Shown in pieces: positions 40,113 to 40,653 of a DNA stretch of 40,653 nucleotides (positions are counted from its first letter, which is position 1; each line of letters starts with the position of its first letter). Origin of the DNA: Pseudomonadota bacterium (GTDB lineage Bacteria; Myxococcota_A; UBA796; SXON01). The stretch lies in contig JAUXTN010000121.1 in the NCBI GenBank assembly GCA_030684355.1, positions 1 through 40,653 on the forward strand. The letters run 5' to 3'. Made by a program: the position numbers and the translations under genes. The notes below the pieces were generated by a model. The model did not search any database and was not told the origin of the DNA. It was given only the letters and a program-made list of their open reading frames with translations.

Positions 40113-40653
40113 TGATGTACGAAGAACTCTCGCGCCTCCTTGCAGGCGATCTCGACCCGGCGAGCGAGGCCGCCTTGCGCGCCCGCATCGCCGCCGATCC
40201 GACGCTCGCCCGCGCCTGGGCCGACATGTCCGCGCTCCCCGACCTGCTCGGCGGGATGTCGTTCGACGCGCCGCCGCCGGCCCTCGCCGCGCGGCTCTCC
40301 GCCCAGATCGACGAGGACGCCCTCGATCCGCTGGAGCACGAGCTGGATCGCGCCGATCCGCGCGACTCGGCGGACGACACCCTCGACCCCGACGTTACCG
40401 CCGCGCGGCACCCCGCCCGCGCGCGTGCCCTCGCCCGCGCGCCGGCCTCGGCCTCCGGTCGGGAGGCCTTCCTCGACCAGCTCCTCGCGAGCGCCCGGAC
40501 CTCCGCGCCCCCGCTGGTGTCGATCGCCGCGCCGATCCGCAGCCCCGTCCAGAGCCGCCCCGTCCCGAGCCGCAGCCCGGCGGTGGCGACGCCCGGCCGC
40601 GGCCGTCAGGTCGGCGTCACGGCGTTCATCGCCGCGATGGCCCTCGCCGCGGG
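40112..40653 (+). CDS. Putative anti-sigma factor, cut by the right edge
   Basis: The frame starts at ATG 40112 (GGGAGG six bases before; a second ATG follows at 40115) and stays open to the window end, giving about 180 residues. The N-terminus (MYEELSRLLAGDLDP then EAALRARIAADPTLARAW) resembles the short helical anti-sigma domain that binds ECF sigmas, though without the His/Cys zinc motif. A long Pro/Arg/Ser-rich disordered region leads to a hydrophobic segment at the edge (VGVTAFIAAMALAA), probably the start of a membrane helix. Overlap with the sigma gene is the main argument for its role. The C-terminal sensory part lies outside the window. Confidence 0.65.
   Translation, partial: MMYEELSRLLAGDLDPASEAALRARIAADPTLARAWADMSALPDLLGGMSFDAPPPALAARLSAQIDEDALDPLEHELDRADPRDSADDTLDPDVTAARHPARARALARAPASASGREAFLDQLLASARTSAPPLVSIAAPIRSPVQSRPVPSRSPAVATPGRGRQVGVTAFIAAMALAA

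Overview
This window is very GC-rich throughout, with strong G/C bias at third codon positions and frequent GTG/TTG starts. It carries many small acidic lipoproteins, a Ser/Thr kinase fused to an FGE-like domain, Cys/Asp-rich 'CDGxDNDCNG' repeats and paired CotH-type kinases. Together these suggest a Myxococcota or other former-Deltaproteobacteria lineage. That is an inference from gene content; no rRNA or marker gene is present to prove it. I saw no rRNA, tRNA, IS element, prophage or CRISPR array.

Left part (1-13.4 kb): mixed housekeeping and orphan genes. There are two plus-strand orphan genes, a DTW-domain tRNA acp3U synthase, an RlpA-like lipoprotein and a DUF4142 secreted protein. A three-gene cell-wall operon follows on the minus strand: alpha/beta hydrolase, a membrane-anchored Mur ligase, and D-Ala-D-Ala ligase. 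Then come a Ser/Thr kinase with a C-terminal FGE-like domain, a lipoprotein with a hexanucleotide (Asp-Thr) repeat, and a PAS histidine kinase.

Middle part (12.7-27.7 kb): an EboA-domain protein and a sorbosone-dehydrogenase-like/cytochrome c lipoprotein; a KGG stress mini-protein; a DUF805-like/SRPBCC membrane protein overlapping a VIT1/CCC1 transporter gene that appears frameshifted; a trehalose-6-P synthase/phosphatase fusion; a tightly overlapping enoyl-CoA hydratase / GNAT / ferredoxin-NADP-reductase-like operon; and two divergent CotH kinase genes, one in a likely operon with a four-repeat lipoprotein.

Right part (27.8-40.6 kb): the main discovery. A minus-strand gene set reads, in transcription order, AGE-family epimerase, algD (GDP-mannose dehydrogenase), alg44 (PilZ + HlyD-like), algL-like lyase, alg8 (polymannuronate synthase GT2), algG (C5-epimerase with the DPHD motif), manC (GDP-mannose pyrophosphorylase). 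Just upstream is a separately terminated PL7 alginate lyase lipoprotein, and divergent from it an ECF sigma factor with a putative anti-sigma factor cut by the window edge. This is a complete precursor-to-epimerised-polymer pathway for an alginate-like exopolysaccharide with c-di-GMP-responsive polymerisation motifs. Recognisable AlgK/AlgE export proteins and AlgI/J/F/X acetylation proteins are absent from the window, and gene order differs from Pseudomonas. The proposed flow is Fru6P to Man6P (possibly by the AGE isomerase), GDP-Man (ManC), GDP-ManA (AlgD), poly-M (Alg8/Alg44), M-to-G conversion (AlgG), with AlgL and PL7 trimming.
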